A DNA stretch of 64,000 nt from Desulfofundulus salinus (GTDB lineage Bacteria; Bacillota; Desulfotomaculia; Desulfotomaculales; Desulfovirgulaceae): NCBI RefSeq assembly GCF_003627965.1, contig NZ_RBWE01000001.1:2108572-2172571 (forward strand), written 5' to 3'. Each line of letters starts with the position of its first letter. Position 1 is the stretch's first letter. The notes beneath the pieces were generated by a model. It searched no databases, was not told the DNA's origin, and saw nothing but the letters and a program-made list of their open reading frames with translations. This document shows, one piece after another, positions 18,613 to 27,364 of this stretch. The translations under genes were made by a program, and so were the position numbers.

Positions 18613-18636
18613 CGCTACAGCGTAGCGTTTCGCTAC
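18613..18636. promoter_or_regulatory. Candidate enhancer site for the sigma-54 activator
   Basis: CGCTAC, a 3-bp spacer and GTAGCG make a perfect inverted repeat (18613-18627). A third half site CGCTAC follows at 18631-18636. It lies about 130 bp upstream of the -24/-12 promoter, the normal range for an upstream activating sequence, and close to the 3' end of the activator gene. Confidence 0.6.
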
Positions 18637-18719
18637 AATACATTCCTGTCCTGGGCACTCAATCAGAGGGGGTTAAATTCGAGGAAATAACCAACTCACA
18701 ATTGATTTGTCCGGTTATA

Positions 18720-20687
18720 TTAATCCCGATCGCAACGCAATCCGTATTTGGCCATCCTCCGGTACAGGGTAGTCCGGGCTATGCCCAACTGGTTCGCCAC
18801 CCGTGAGAGATTACCCTTATTTTCCTCGAGCAATTTCAAAATTACCTGCTTTTCGTAGTCCGGTACTGGTAAAAGATCCTTTCGTGCCTGCAGGTTGTTT
18901 TGGACCCTGCGGATTTCCTCCGGCAGGTGTTCCGGTCGCAACGTCGGACCACCGGCAAGGTGCAGGGCCCTCTCCACCACATTTTGCAGCTCACGGACAT
19001 TGCCGGGCCATGGATAGGCTTTAACGAGGGGCCAAACCCTCTCATCCACCGAAAGGACATGTTTTCCCATTCGCTTACCCAACCGCTCCAGGAAATGCCA
19101 CAGGAGAAGTTCAATATCTCCTTGGCGTTCTCTGAGAGGAATCAGTCGGATGGTAACCACGTTCAAGCGGTAATACAGGTCCCGCCGGAAGTTTCCCCGT
19201 TCCACCTCTGCAGCCAGGTCCCGGTTGGTAGCCGCAATGACACGTACATTGACAGGCAATACCGTAGAACCGCCAATACGGGTAATGGCCTTTTGCTCCA
19301 GTACCCTGAGAAGGGTAGTTTGCAATTCCAGAGGCATATCCCCAATTTCATCCAGAAAAATGGTCCCCCCGTCTGCCAGTTCGAATTTACCGGGACTCCC
19401 TCCCTTCCTGGCGCCGGTGAAGGCACCTTCCGTATAGCCAAAAAGTTCGCTCCCGATCAGGTCCCGGGGAATGGCTCCACAGTTAATGGCCACAAAGGGG
19501 CCCTTCGCCCGTTGACTGGCGTTATGAATGGCTTGAGCCAGGATATCTTTACCGGTGCCACTCTCCCCCAGCAGCAATACCGTGGAGTCACTGCTCGCTG
19601 CCGCACGGGCAAGGCGCAAGGATTCTCGGAACTTGGGGTCCTCACCCACCATATCGTCAAAGGTGAGCCTGGCCACTGCCCCGCTCATTCTTTGAGTCAA
19701 CTTCCGGGCGCGGGTAATTTCATTCAGGACCATAACGATACCCTCACATTGCCCGTCGTTTCCACGAATGGGCCGGGAGGTCACGGTTAGCTTTACGGTC
19801 CCGAAAGGTGTGGTCACATCCAGTTCCCGGTCGGTGATAAATTTCTGCCCGCTTACAATTGCTTCCCAATCCGCCCCCTCACCACCCAGGACCTTCCGGA
19901 CGTCCACCCCCACCGCTCTTTCTTTTTTTGTACCTAAAAGGCGAACAGCCTCTTGATTCATATGGATTACTCTTTGACAGCAGTCCGTGGCCAGGATTCC
20001 TTCCGAAATTGATTCCATCAGGGCCTCCCGAACCCGGTTGGCCAGGTCCCGCTCCCGCCAGGCCCTTTTCATGGCCATTTGCCGTTCAATGGCATCCGCA
20101 CCTGCCACCACCATTCCCAGTGTATGGGGATGGACCTTTTCAAAGGACCCGGTCATATCCAATACACCAATCAGATTGCCATCCGGATCATGAATGGGTG
20201 CCGCAGAACAGGTCCACCGGTGGGAACAGATGCAATAGTGTTCGTAGCTGAAAATTTGTAATGGTTGATTCATAATAAGTGCAGTGCCAACGCTATTTGT
20301 ACCGGCGCTAAGTTCGCTCCAATCGGCTCCTGGTATAAAATTCCCTTTTGCAATAGCTTGAACCACTTCTGGATCACCAATTACTTCCAGCAAATAACCT
20401 TCACAGTCTGCGACTGCAACCACAAAACCCGACCCGGCAACAAACCTGTATAAGGTTTCCATTACCGGGCGAGCAATTTCCAGCCACTCCCTATTTTTTT
20501 CACGGCGCGCCGCCAGAGCTTCCGGATCCAGTACGGTGGGAACCACCTTTTGATAAGGGTTAACACCGGCGCGCCGACAGCGTTCCCACGACTCCCGCAC
20601 GATAGGCCTGAGCATTTGTAAGCCATCTTCGTTCCCAGCAACAAAGGCATGCCAGGCAGCCCGCAATTCCTTCTGAACCGGTGCCAC
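18720..20687 (-). CDS. Sigma-54-dependent transcriptional activator (AcoR-like)
   Basis: A 655-residue enhancer-binding protein. An N-terminal GAF-like sensory domain (about residues 55-200, with a cysteine-containing EHYCICSHRWTCSAAP segment) is followed by a PAS domain (about 215-320). The AAA+ domain (about 335-570) has Walker A GESGTGKD, the sigma-54 contact loop GAFTGA and Walker B TIFLDEIGD. A Fis-type HTH closes the protein (NQLGIARTTLYRRM). It starts at GTG after AAAGGGG. By layout it activates the adjacent operon, with the operon's organic acid or a CoA derivative as the probable signal. The right copy of the 77-bp repeat lies 97 bp upstream. Confidence 0.95.
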   Translation of the reverse strand: MAPVQKELRAAWHAFVAGNEDGLQMLRPIVRESWERCRRAGVNPYQKVVPTVLDPEALAARREKNREWLEIARPVMETLYRFVAGSGFVVAVADCEGYLLEVIGDPEVVQAIAKGNFIPGADWSELSAGTNSVGTALIMNQPLQIFSYEHYCICSHRWTCSAAPIHDPDGNLIGVLDMTGSFEKVHPHTLGMVVAGADAIERQMAMKRAWRERDLANRVREALMESISEGILATDCCQRVIHMNQEAVRLLGTKKERAVGVDVRKVLGGEGADWEAIVSGQKFITDRELDVTTPFGTVKLTVTSRPIRGNDGQCEGIVMVLNEITRARKLTQRMSGAVARLTFDDMVGEDPKFRESLRLARAAASSDSTVLLLGESGTGKDILAQAIHNASQRAKGPFVAINCGAIPRDLIGSELFGYTEGAFTGARKGGSPGKFELADGGTIFLDEIGDMPLELQTTLLRVLEQKAITRIGGSTVLPVNVRVIAATNRDLAAEVERGNFRRDLYYRLNVVTIRLIPLRERQGDIELLLWHFLERLGKRMGKHVLSVDERVWPLVKAYPWPGNVRELQNVVERALHLAGGPTLRPEHLPEEIRRVQNNLQARKDLLPVPDYEKQVILKLLEENKGNLSRVANQLGIARTTLYRRMAKYGLRCDRD

Positions 20688-20783
20688 GACTGGTGCACCC
20701 CTTTAAAGTTTTTCAATTGTTCTTATCAGTATTATTCAACAACGTATTTGGAATCACCTTTTTATTTTCGCTTTACTTATGTT

Positions 20784-20860
20784 GAGCCAATTGCGATGTT
20801 CGGAAGTAGAGATGAATAGGCCGTTTTAGGGCAGTGGCAAAAATATTTTACCCCGGCACG
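20784..20860. repeat. Right copy of the perfect 77-bp inverted repeat
   Basis: Reverse complement of bases 1-77 without a mismatch. It lies between the divergent sigma-54 activator and flavoprotein genes. Just outside it is the palindrome GGCACGTGCC (20855-20864). The remaining gap to 21049 is AT-rich, contains a TTGACA (20919-20924) without a good -10, and shows nothing else. Confidence 0.95.
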
Positions 20861-21049
20861 TGCCTTGGAAAACGTCCCTGTCTGGTATGGGCTTTAGCCT
20901 CCCAGAGGGTAAAAATGTTGACAACGCAAATAGCTCTTATGTTAGTAAAATATTGATTCAAATTGCGAAAAATGGTACATTAACCTGGAGGTTAACTATT
21001 GGTTAATAGCCTAAAAGCAATTCCACCAATATTTCGGAGGTGCCTAAAA

Positions 21050-21909
21050 ATGGCCACCATACTTGGTATCTGCTGTTCCCGGCGTCCCCTGGGAAATAGT
21101 GAGGTGCTCTTACGGGAAGCCCTGGACGCGGCGCAAAAACCGGCACGGCCGTAACTTTTTTACGCCTGCCGGACCTGCGGTTCGAACCCTGCCGGGGTTG
21201 CCTGGCCTGTGTCTACAAGGGGTCCTGTGCCATCAAAAATGACAACCTGGGGGCTTTGCTGGAGAAAATCCTGGAGGCCGACGGGTTAATCATCGCCGCA
21301 CCCACCTACCTTTTGGGCCCGGCAGGCATAGTCAAGCTGGTAACGGATCGGGCCCTCAGCCTCTCCCCCCACCTGGAAGAGCTGGCCGGTCGCACCAGGG
21401 TGGCCGCCACCATCAGTGTAGCCGGCAACAGAAAGTGGAACCCGCTGGGGGTAGAACTTCTAAACCTTTTCCCACTGGCCTACGGCTACCGGGTCATCGA
21501 CTACCTGGAAGCGTATGCTCCCGGGCCGGGGGAGGTGCTGCTGGAACAGACAAACGTTGCCCGGGCCCGCGAGTTGGGCCGGCGGGTAGCCCGGGCCCTA
21601 TCCGGAGAAATCGAGGCGCGTCCTCCGGAAGAGCAGCAATGCGGCAACTGCTACGGTCGCGCCTTTCGCCTCAGTGGGCAGGACAGGGTTACCTGTGTGG
21701 TATGTAATACCACAGGACGGCTGGTTCCAGATGAGAGCGGCCTGCGCTTCGTACCTGACCCGCCGGGCCCCCATGGCCATTTCTGGACGGCAGAACATCG
21801 CCGCCACCATCTGAATGACTGGATTGTTCCCAGCCGCGACCGTTATTTAGCCCGGCGGGAGCAGATCAAGAAACAGCTGACCAGGTATGAACGTAAGTGG
21901 AAGAGGTGA
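21050..21909 (+). pseudogene. Iron-sulfur flavoprotein (NADPH-dependent FMN reductase family), frameshifted
   Basis: The ATG at 21050 has GGAGG 9 nt upstream and begins MATILGICCSRRPLGNS, a typical flavodoxin-like FMN-binding start. The frame hits a stop at once after an A5 run (21135-21139). One extra A restores a continuous protein of about 286 residues: FLRLPDLRFEPCRGC..., with the compact cluster motif CRGCLACVYKGSC (C-x2-C-x2-C-x5-C) of Isf-type proteins, then PTYLLGPAGIVK. The C-terminal part has a CGNC...CVVC pair, perhaps a second metal site. Either the gene is inactivated by a 1-bp deletion or the homopolymer was misread. An electron-transfer role is expected for the intact form. Confidence 0.8.
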
Positions 21910-22213
21910 TGCGCCTGGTTCAAAAAACCTAACAATTCCTGATACATTGTACCATTCCTTGTTAAGCGGCCTCCCCATGACCAGGTTTTCGCTCCTTTCC
22001 GGATTGGATTTGCCCGCCCCTGGGGGCAGGCTGCAGCGACAGGGAGACCTCGGCCCCGGGAGTCCCACCCGGACGGGAGATGGAAAAATCCTGCTCCAAA
22101 CGGGCGCAAGGACGTGAGGCCCTTACGTGGACCGCCTGGAGGGAGGTTAACTCCGCCCCCCGCGACCTGTCAGGTACGGCCTACCGGTTTGTCCGAACAC
22201 CGGCTAAACGGGG
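21910..22213 (-). other. Right end of the IS607-type element; possible guide-RNA (omega RNA) region
   Basis: There is no ORF of note. In TnpB-carrying elements the RNA scaffold usually spans the 3' end of tnpB and the element's right end, read in the tnpB direction. This GC-rich stretch with short inverted repeats is in the right place. I cannot fix the element boundary, because IS607 elements lack terminal inverted repeats. Confidence 0.35.
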
Positions 22214-23920
22214 TCACCTACTCAGCAAAACCAGCTCCTTCAAGTCGTGCCAGACAGAATAAAACGATTCCTGCTTGTAACGGGTCAGCCCGTTGTGGAC
22301 AAGAATCTTTTTGTCCAGCCACTTGAAGAGCCGCCTCACCTTTCGGGTCATCCCTTTTCCTTCCCCAGGTAAGGAATCTACCTTTCGGTTCAGCTTCTCT
22401 TTGACAGCTTGAATTTTTTGCTTCAGTTCACCGGTAATTCGTTCCTTGAAACCAATCGCCCGGCGGGCTATAGTTAATGCTGCAGCGTGGTGGATAATTA
22501 CCCCGTACCGCTCCATGTACTTGTAATAGCCGATGGCGGACGTGTGCGCCGGCCAGACAAGTTTTATACCGACGCCTTCCCTGAATGCCCTCCGTACAAC
22601 GGCCTCGACTATCTTCTTGAACGGAAAGTTGGCCGCCATGCGGTTGAATCTCCTGTCCGTGTCCAGCCGGTCCTTCCCGAAGTCCAGGTCCTCCAATGCG
22701 ATGGGCTTGCCCAGAGCTTTTGCAATGTCCACCACCACTTTGGCCAGCACGCCTATTAAATATGTGCGCCGATACCCGCGGCTATAAGCTAGTTCAGGCA
22801 CCTTGATGTAAAGAAAACCGTTCGGGTGTACTGTCACCTGAAACTCTCCGTCAAATTTGTGTAGGGCTTTCGGATATAGCACGTTGAAACCCTCATGCCA
22901 GGATTCGGGCTGACCGAAATAATTGACATTGGCCAGGGCCACACCGTCCGAGTTGGTATCCATCCCCAAGTAACCACGGTTGGGGTTGGTCACTAAAACG
23001 GGTGCTGTAACAACAAAGGTAATGTGTGCCCTGTACCGCCCATCTCTACCCCTGATCAGTTCCACAGTGTAGGGCGCGCCCGACAGTAGCAGTTCCCACA
23101 CCTTCAACCGGTGCTTCTCCGGCAGCCAGAGCTTTCCCTCTACCCGGGGCGCCCTGGCCATCACCGGCCTGCCCTTCTTGTCTGTCCCTTTCTGCTCGGA
23201 CAGGTGAGAAATGGTTACTGACAGGGAAAAATCTCCGTTCCGATAGCATATCTTGATGTTAGGGTTGCCGCCTTTGGTTTCGTCGCCGCGGGCAAAAAGC
23301 CGGTTCTGCCGGGCTTGCCTCCATTCTTCTTTTGTGGCTCTACCCTTACAGACTCGCTTCCACAAAGAACGGCCCCCAAAAACTACGGCAGATATGGTGC
23401 CGTTACTTTGATGGGTCTTCAGCTCATCCAGCTTATCACTCAGTTTTTTGACCCGCACTTTGCGGCCGCGTACGGCGCGTTTGGCTTTCTCGATTTTTAC
23501 CGGGTCGTTTGCTTTAACCGCTTTGTCCAGGTCTTTTTCCGCCCGGCCAAGTTTCTTCCTGGCACGGGCCAGCTTCGTTTCCGTCTCTTCGATTTCCAAT
23601 GCCAGAAGTTCCTTCTGCGATTCAATAACGGCCTTTGCCTTCAATACGGCATCGTCACAAAAACGGGAGTTTATGCTAAATAACCCCTGACCTTCCCTTT
23701 TGAGCTCTTTACGGGAACGGCCTTCCAGCAGCCGGTTGAACGCCCAGCGGGTACAGGCGCAAAAAAGGCGCATCTCTGTGTCCAGAGGCGTTTCGTCTTC
23801 CTTGCCGTAAAGGTCGGGATGATAGTCCCAGAATAAGGGGAACCATTCGCCGCATACGGTGTACTTTATGCCATCGTCAGATTCGGTAAGTTTCTTTTTG
23901 TTCTTTTCCCGTTTTTTCAT
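22214..23920 (-). CDS. tnpB: TnpB-related protein (RuvC-fold, IS200/IS605-IS607 accessory)
   Basis: A 568-residue protein of the TnpB-related family. RuvC-I is GYLGMDTNSDG and RuvC-II is IALEDLDFGKDR. In place of the usual zinc finger and DxNAA RuvC-III motif, the C-terminal part reads PAHTSAIGYYKYMERYG and HHAAALTIARRAIG. So the CxxC...CxxC finger is missing and the third Asp aligns with His. Residues about 90-170 are a lysine/glutamate-rich coiled coil, making it longer than common TnpB proteins (about 400). TnpB nucleases are RNA-guided; whether this branch cuts DNA is unclear. Its start overlaps the tnpA 3' end by 44 bp. Confidence 0.85.
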   Translation of the reverse strand: MKKREKNKKKLTESDDGIKYTVCGEWFPLFWDYHPDLYGKEDETPLDTEMRLFCACTRWAFNRLLEGRSRKELKREGQGLFSINSRFCDDAVLKAKAVIESQKELLALEIEETETKLARARKKLGRAEKDLDKAVKANDPVKIEKAKRAVRGRKVRVKKLSDKLDELKTHQSNGTISAVVFGGRSLWKRVCKGRATKEEWRQARQNRLFARGDETKGGNPNIKICYRNGDFSLSVTISHLSEQKGTDKKGRPVMARAPRVEGKLWLPEKHRLKVWELLLSGAPYTVELIRGRDGRYRAHITFVVTAPVLVTNPNRGYLGMDTNSDGVALANVNYFGQPESWHEGFNVLYPKALHKFDGEFQVTVHPNGFLYIKVPELAYSRGYRRTYLIGVLAKVVVDIAKALGKPIALEDLDFGKDRLDTDRRFNRMAANFPFKKIVEAVVRRAFREGVGIKLVWPAHTSAIGYYKYMERYGVIIHHAAALTIARRAIGFKERITGELKQKIQAVKEKLNRKVDSLPGEGKGMTRKVRRLFKWLDKKILVHNGLTRYKQESFYSVWHDLKELVLLSR

Positions 23921-24549
23921 CCCGCTCCACTCCCGCTATCAGCTCCCGAAACCCCTGCCTGACCTTCTTGCCTCCCCTGGCGCCGTACAAACGGGCCGAA
24001 AAGGTCGTGACTATGGCCAGAAGATCCCGGACCAACTCAGTATAAGCGTCCTCCGGCTCTTTTTCCGCGATGGTGATTATTTCTACGCCGCAGTACCTTA
24101 AATGGCGTTCGAATATACTCATAACCAAACCGGGCCAGCCGGTCGGGATATTCGATGATGAGCTTTTTATACTCGCCCTGCTCGGCCAGCTTGAGCACGT
24201 TGGCTAAACCGCGGCGCTTCTGGTTCAGGCCGCTGGCTACGTCCGTGAATTCCGCCCTGATGGTAAAACCGTTTTCCCGGGCGTACTGCCGCAACCGTTC
24301 CATCTGACGGTCCAGATTGCCCGCGTCGGCCTGCTTTTTTGTGGACACCCGAGCGTATAGCACAACTGTCTCTCGTCCGTCAGTCAATTGACCGGACTGC
24401 AGAAGCCTATTGAGTTCGTCCATAGAGTACCGGCGCTGGCCTCCGGGCAGACGGACGGGCTTGATTAAGCCGCGCTTTTCCCAGTTGCGCAGGCTGTTGG
24501 GGTGAACGCCTAATTTCTTTGCCGCTTTGTTGATGGTTAATAGTTCCAT
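23877..24549 (-). pseudogene. tnpA: IS607-type serine recombinase TnpA, frameshifted
   Basis: The first frame (24549 to about 24112) encodes a MerR-like HTH (LTINKAAKKLGVHPNSLRNWEK) and the serine-recombinase core with the catalytic Ser in LYARVSTKKQ and the ...DRLARFGYEYI segment. There the frame is lost. The correct continuation, ERHLRYCGVEIITI...DLLAIVTTFSARLYG, is in another frame ending at 23877. One base too many near 24112 explains this. The restored product of about 220 residues would be a normal-length IS607 TnpA. Confidence 0.85.
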
Positions 24550-24689
24550 ATTTTTATGGCAACTGTTTTGTTATGTTTTGTCAATATTTGTTGACCTGTT
24601 GGTAGCTGCTACAAACCTCCTTAACACGGTGCATTACCTCTTCCACTCTTTTAAAGAATGAAGCTTTTGGTTGATGTGATTAGCCAAGC

Positions 24690-24986
24690 CTATCTTTGGG
24701 CTGACATCAAAGAGCGCACCTTTTCGACAGAAATCCCCTGCACCCGCACCAGCTTGTTACGCCCGGCATGTCCGGTCACGATTTCCACCCGTGCCCTGGG
24801 CACTCCCAGCAGCCGGGCAAAAAAATCCCGGCAGGCTTCGTTGGCCTCCCCTTCCACCGGGGGCGCCGTTAAACGGACCTTCAGGGCGTCTTCAAAAATC
24901 CCGGCCAGTTCATTTCTGGCCGCCCGGGGCTGAACGCGCACTTTAAAGACCACTGCTCCCTTTTCTTCCCGCAGGAAGATCATCAA
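24690..24986 (-). CDS. DUF167 (YggU) family protein
   Basis: A 98-residue conserved protein with the family pattern VRVQPRAARNELAG...LKVRLTAPPVEGEANEA near residues 16-50. The molecular role is unknown. In Firmicutes such genes often lie in or near the ylm group ahead of ileS, so this is the first gene of the conserved backbone on this side of the accessory block. Its start is 12 bp after the ylmH stop. Confidence 0.9.
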   Translation of the reverse strand: MMIFLREEKGAVVFKVRVQPRAARNELAGIFEDALKVRLTAPPVEGEANEACRDFFARLLGVPRARVEIVTGHAGRNKLVRVQGISVEKVRSLMSAQR

Positions 24987-24998
24987 CCCGTCACCCCA

Positions 24999-25787
24999 TT
25001 AAACATACCGGTGCAAAATAACCGCCAGGCGGCCGCTTTTAGTGGTTCCCGTAACCCGGGTTACCTCCACCCGACCGCGTCCCCGGGCGGAAATTATGTC
25101 CCCTTCCCGCACCGGACGGGAAAGCTCACTGCAGACCTGCCAGTTCAGGCTAACCCGCTGGGCGGTAATCTCCCGGGCCATGCGTGTGCGGGAAGTGCCA
25201 AAACCGGCGGCGGCCACCACGTCCAGGCGCAGGGAAGGTACGGTGGCCTTGATTTCCCGGACCCGTCGGGGAGGAGGGCAGAGTTGCTCCCTGGCAATCT
25301 GGTGTACGGTCACGGGGATGCGGCCCACACGGGTAAGCTGGGACTGGATAAAGGGAGCTATTTCGCCGGTGACCACCACCTGGGCCTGGTCGTGATGCAG
25401 GAGGATGTCCCCAATTTTCCCCCGGCGCAAGCCGAGGGCCAGCAGAGCCCCAAGAAAATCCCTGTGGCTGAGTCCCTGATCTTCAAAGGAACCCTGGATG
25501 GACAAAAATGCCAGATCCCATTCCTCTTCCCGGGGATCGAGATAATCGGGATAAATAAGAATACGCACCCGCTCGGCACCGGGGTAACCACCATCACTTT
25601 GTACGGCCAGATCGGGCACTTTTTCCAAAGCCTTAAGCACCAGATTTGCATGATGGGGATCAAGGAAATCCGTTACCCGCGGTTGGCGGATACGCAAAAC
25701 TCCCTGCACCAGGTCACAAACCCGGGCCAGCAGTTCTTTTTCCTCCTGGGTTTGGGCACGGGACAGCAGAAACTCTTTATCCAGCAC
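24999..25787 (-). CDS. ylmH: S4-domain RNA-binding protein YlmH
   Basis: A 262-residue YlmH homologue. The N-terminal two thirds match the YlmH-specific region (LLHHDQAQVVVTGEIAPFI). The S4 domain is near residues 180-240 (SLRLDVVAAAGFGTSRTRM...VREGDIISARGRG). Recent work on the family links it to ribosome-associated quality control; it is traditionally placed with division genes because of its position. It lies between yggT and DUF167. Confidence 0.95.
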   Translation of the reverse strand: MLDKEFLLSRAQTQEEKELLARVCDLVQGVLRIRQPRVTDFLDPHHANLVLKALEKVPDLAVQSDGGYPGAERVRILIYPDYLDPREEEWDLAFLSIQGSFEDQGLSHRDFLGALLALGLRRGKIGDILLHHDQAQVVVTGEIAPFIQSQLTRVGRIPVTVHQIAREQLCPPPRRVREIKATVPSLRLDVVAAAGFGTSRTRMAREITAQRVSLNWQVCSELSRPVREGDIISARGRGRVEVTRVTGTTKSGRLAVILHRYV

Positions 25788-25799
25788 ACCCTCACTCCT

Positions 25800-26069
25800 T
25801 TAGACATGGAACCCTAACACCCGGATTACATTCAGCACCAGCTGGCGTAGTAATTCCAGGGCAAAGAAGGCTACCAGGGGTGAAAAATCCAGCATCCCCA
25901 CGGGAGGGATAAAGCGCCTGAAGAAACCCAGAACCGGTTCGGTAATCTCATAAACAAAACGAATCAGTGGGTGGTAGGGGTTATGCCGCACAAAGGATAA
26001 GATGATACGGATAAAGATCAGCCAGTCATAAACCTGAAAGGCCACGTTAATAATGCGTTCCAGACTCAT
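25800..26069 (-). CDS. ylmG: YggT family membrane protein (YlmG)
   Basis: An 89-residue protein with two hydrophobic segments, about residues 5-27 and 60-82, flanking the conserved PLIRFVYEITEPVLGFFRRFIPP motif. It belongs to the YggT/YlmG family found after sepF in Gram-positive division gene groups. Its role may be in membrane organisation during division; that is not established. Confidence 0.92.
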   Translation of the reverse strand: MSLERIINVAFQVYDWLIFIRIILSFVRHNPYHPLIRFVYEITEPVLGFFRRFIPPVGMLDFSPLVAFFALELLRQLVLNVIRVLGFHV

Positions 26070-26081
26070 AATGCTCTCCTT

Positions 26082-26912
26082 TTATTTTAATGCACTGGAC
26101 ATTTCCCGGGAGCGACGGGTAGCTTCTTCCACCGCACGCATCATGGTTACGCGCAGTCCCCCTTCTTCCAGGGCATAGACACCGGCAATGGCCGTCCCCC
26201 CTGGCGTGGTAACCATGTTTTTCAGGCGGCCGGGATGCTCGCCGGTTTCTAAAACCATCCGGGCCGATCCCAGCATGGTCTGGGCGCTGAGTAAAAGAGC
26301 CACATCCCGGGGCAGGCCCACCCGTACTCCGGCGTCAGCCAGGGCCTCCAGAATAACATACATATAAGCAGGCCCGCTACCACTTAGACCCGTTACTGCG
26401 TCCATAAGCTCTTCCGGTACTTCCACCGCCCGACCGACGGCACTGAAAATAGCCATGGCCCGCTCCCGATCCCGGGCACCGGCGTGGGTACCGAGACACA
26501 GGGCACTGGCTCCGGATCCCAAAAGGCAGGGCGTGTTGGGCATTACGCGGATTACCGGCACCGGGTGGGTCAGAAAACTTTCCATGAACTGGATGGCAAT
26601 ACCGGCGGCAATGGAGATTAGAGTCTGATGGGGCTGGAACAGGGCTCCCGTCTCCTCCAGAACCTCTTCCACTACCTGAGGTTTGACTGCCAGAATAACC
26701 ACATCCGATTCTTTTACCAGCTCACTGTTATTTGCTCTGGTATGTACACCCAGCTCCCGGTGCAAAAACTCCAGCCTTTCCCGGCGGGTATCGCTTACAT
26801 ACAGGTTTTGGGTCTGGACACCGCTTTTAATCAATCCTGTGAGCAAGGCCTGGGCCATGGCCCCGCCTCCCAGGCAACCAATTGTAAGCCCTGTTAATGG
26901 CAAAAGGAACAC
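26082..26912 (-). CDS. proC: Pyrroline-5-carboxylate reductase
   Basis: A 276-residue enzyme of the last step of proline synthesis. It has the N-terminal Rossmann motif IGCLGGGAMAQALL, the VKPQ segment and the conserved C-terminal stretch SGSGPAYMYVILEALADAGV with TTPGGTA. The GTG at 26912 is the longest start; a TTG four codons further in is equally placed relative to the ACGGGGG site. Its location between sepF and yggT is common in Peptococcaceae-type genomes. Confidence 0.95.
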   Translation of the reverse strand: MFLLPLTGLTIGCLGGGAMAQALLTGLIKSGVQTQNLYVSDTRRERLEFLHRELGVHTRANNSELVKESDVVILAVKPQVVEEVLEETGALFQPHQTLISIAAGIAIQFMESFLTHPVPVIRVMPNTPCLLGSGASALCLGTHAGARDRERAMAIFSAVGRAVEVPEELMDAVTGLSGSGPAYMYVILEALADAGVRVGLPRDVALLLSAQTMLGSARMVLETGEHPGRLKNMVTTPGGTAIAGVYALEEGGLRVTMMRAVEEATRRSREMSSALK

Positions 26913-26917
26913 CCCCG

Positions 26918-27364
26918 TTACTGCTCTATCCAGGAGAAAATCCCCCGCTCCCCAAATTCTTTAATGTCGCCGGCTATATCCATATTACTGGGTACAAAGA
27001 GAAAAATGCCGTTACCTACCTTTTGCATGCTCCCGTTCAGGGCGTATGTAGCACCGCTGACAAAATCCACCACGCGCCTGGCCAGTTCGCTCTCAGCCCG
27101 CTCCAGATTAACCACCACCGGCCGGCGGTTTTTTAAATGCTCCGCTATGCTCTGTACGTCCTCAAAGGCCCTGGGTTCGGCCACAATGACCCGCACCTGG
27201 CGCTGGGCGTGTAAACTAAAGACCTGCCCTTTGCGCTTGACCTGGGGTACGGTTTCTTCATCCCGGAACCGTTCTTCCCGGAAGCGCTCCTTTTCCTCTT
27301 CTTCCACCGGCTCTTCTTCAAAGCCTATAAAACCAAGGACCTTATCCACCAGTTTTTTCGCCAT
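26918..27364 (-). CDS. sepF: Cell division protein SepF
   Basis: A 148-residue SepF: an N-terminal amphipathic membrane-binding helix (KKLVDKVLGFIGF), an acidic linker, and the C-terminal domain with RPVVVNLERAESELARRVVDFVSG typical of the family. SepF anchors FtsZ to the membrane and shapes the Z ring. The ATG at 27364 follows GGAGGG; its start lies inside the yggS 3' end (23-bp overlap), showing translational coupling. Confidence 0.95.
   Translation of the reverse strand: MAKKLVDKVLGFIGFEEEPVEEEEKERFREERFRDEETVPQVKRKGQVFSLHAQRQVRVIVAEPRAFEDVQSIAEHLKNRRPVVVNLERAESELARRVVDFVSGATYALNGSMQKVGNGIFLFVPSNMDIAGDIKEFGERGIFSWIEQ

Larger units (their letters stand above)
21950..24600. mobile_element. 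IS607-type insertion element (approximate bounds)
   Basis: A MerR-like-HTH serine recombinase (tnpA) overlaps the start of a TnpB-related gene, the standard IS607 arrangement. The ends cannot be placed from one copy. The element is inserted between the flavoprotein gene and the conserved DUF167 gene. The damaged tnpA means it cannot move by itself. Confidence 0.8.
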
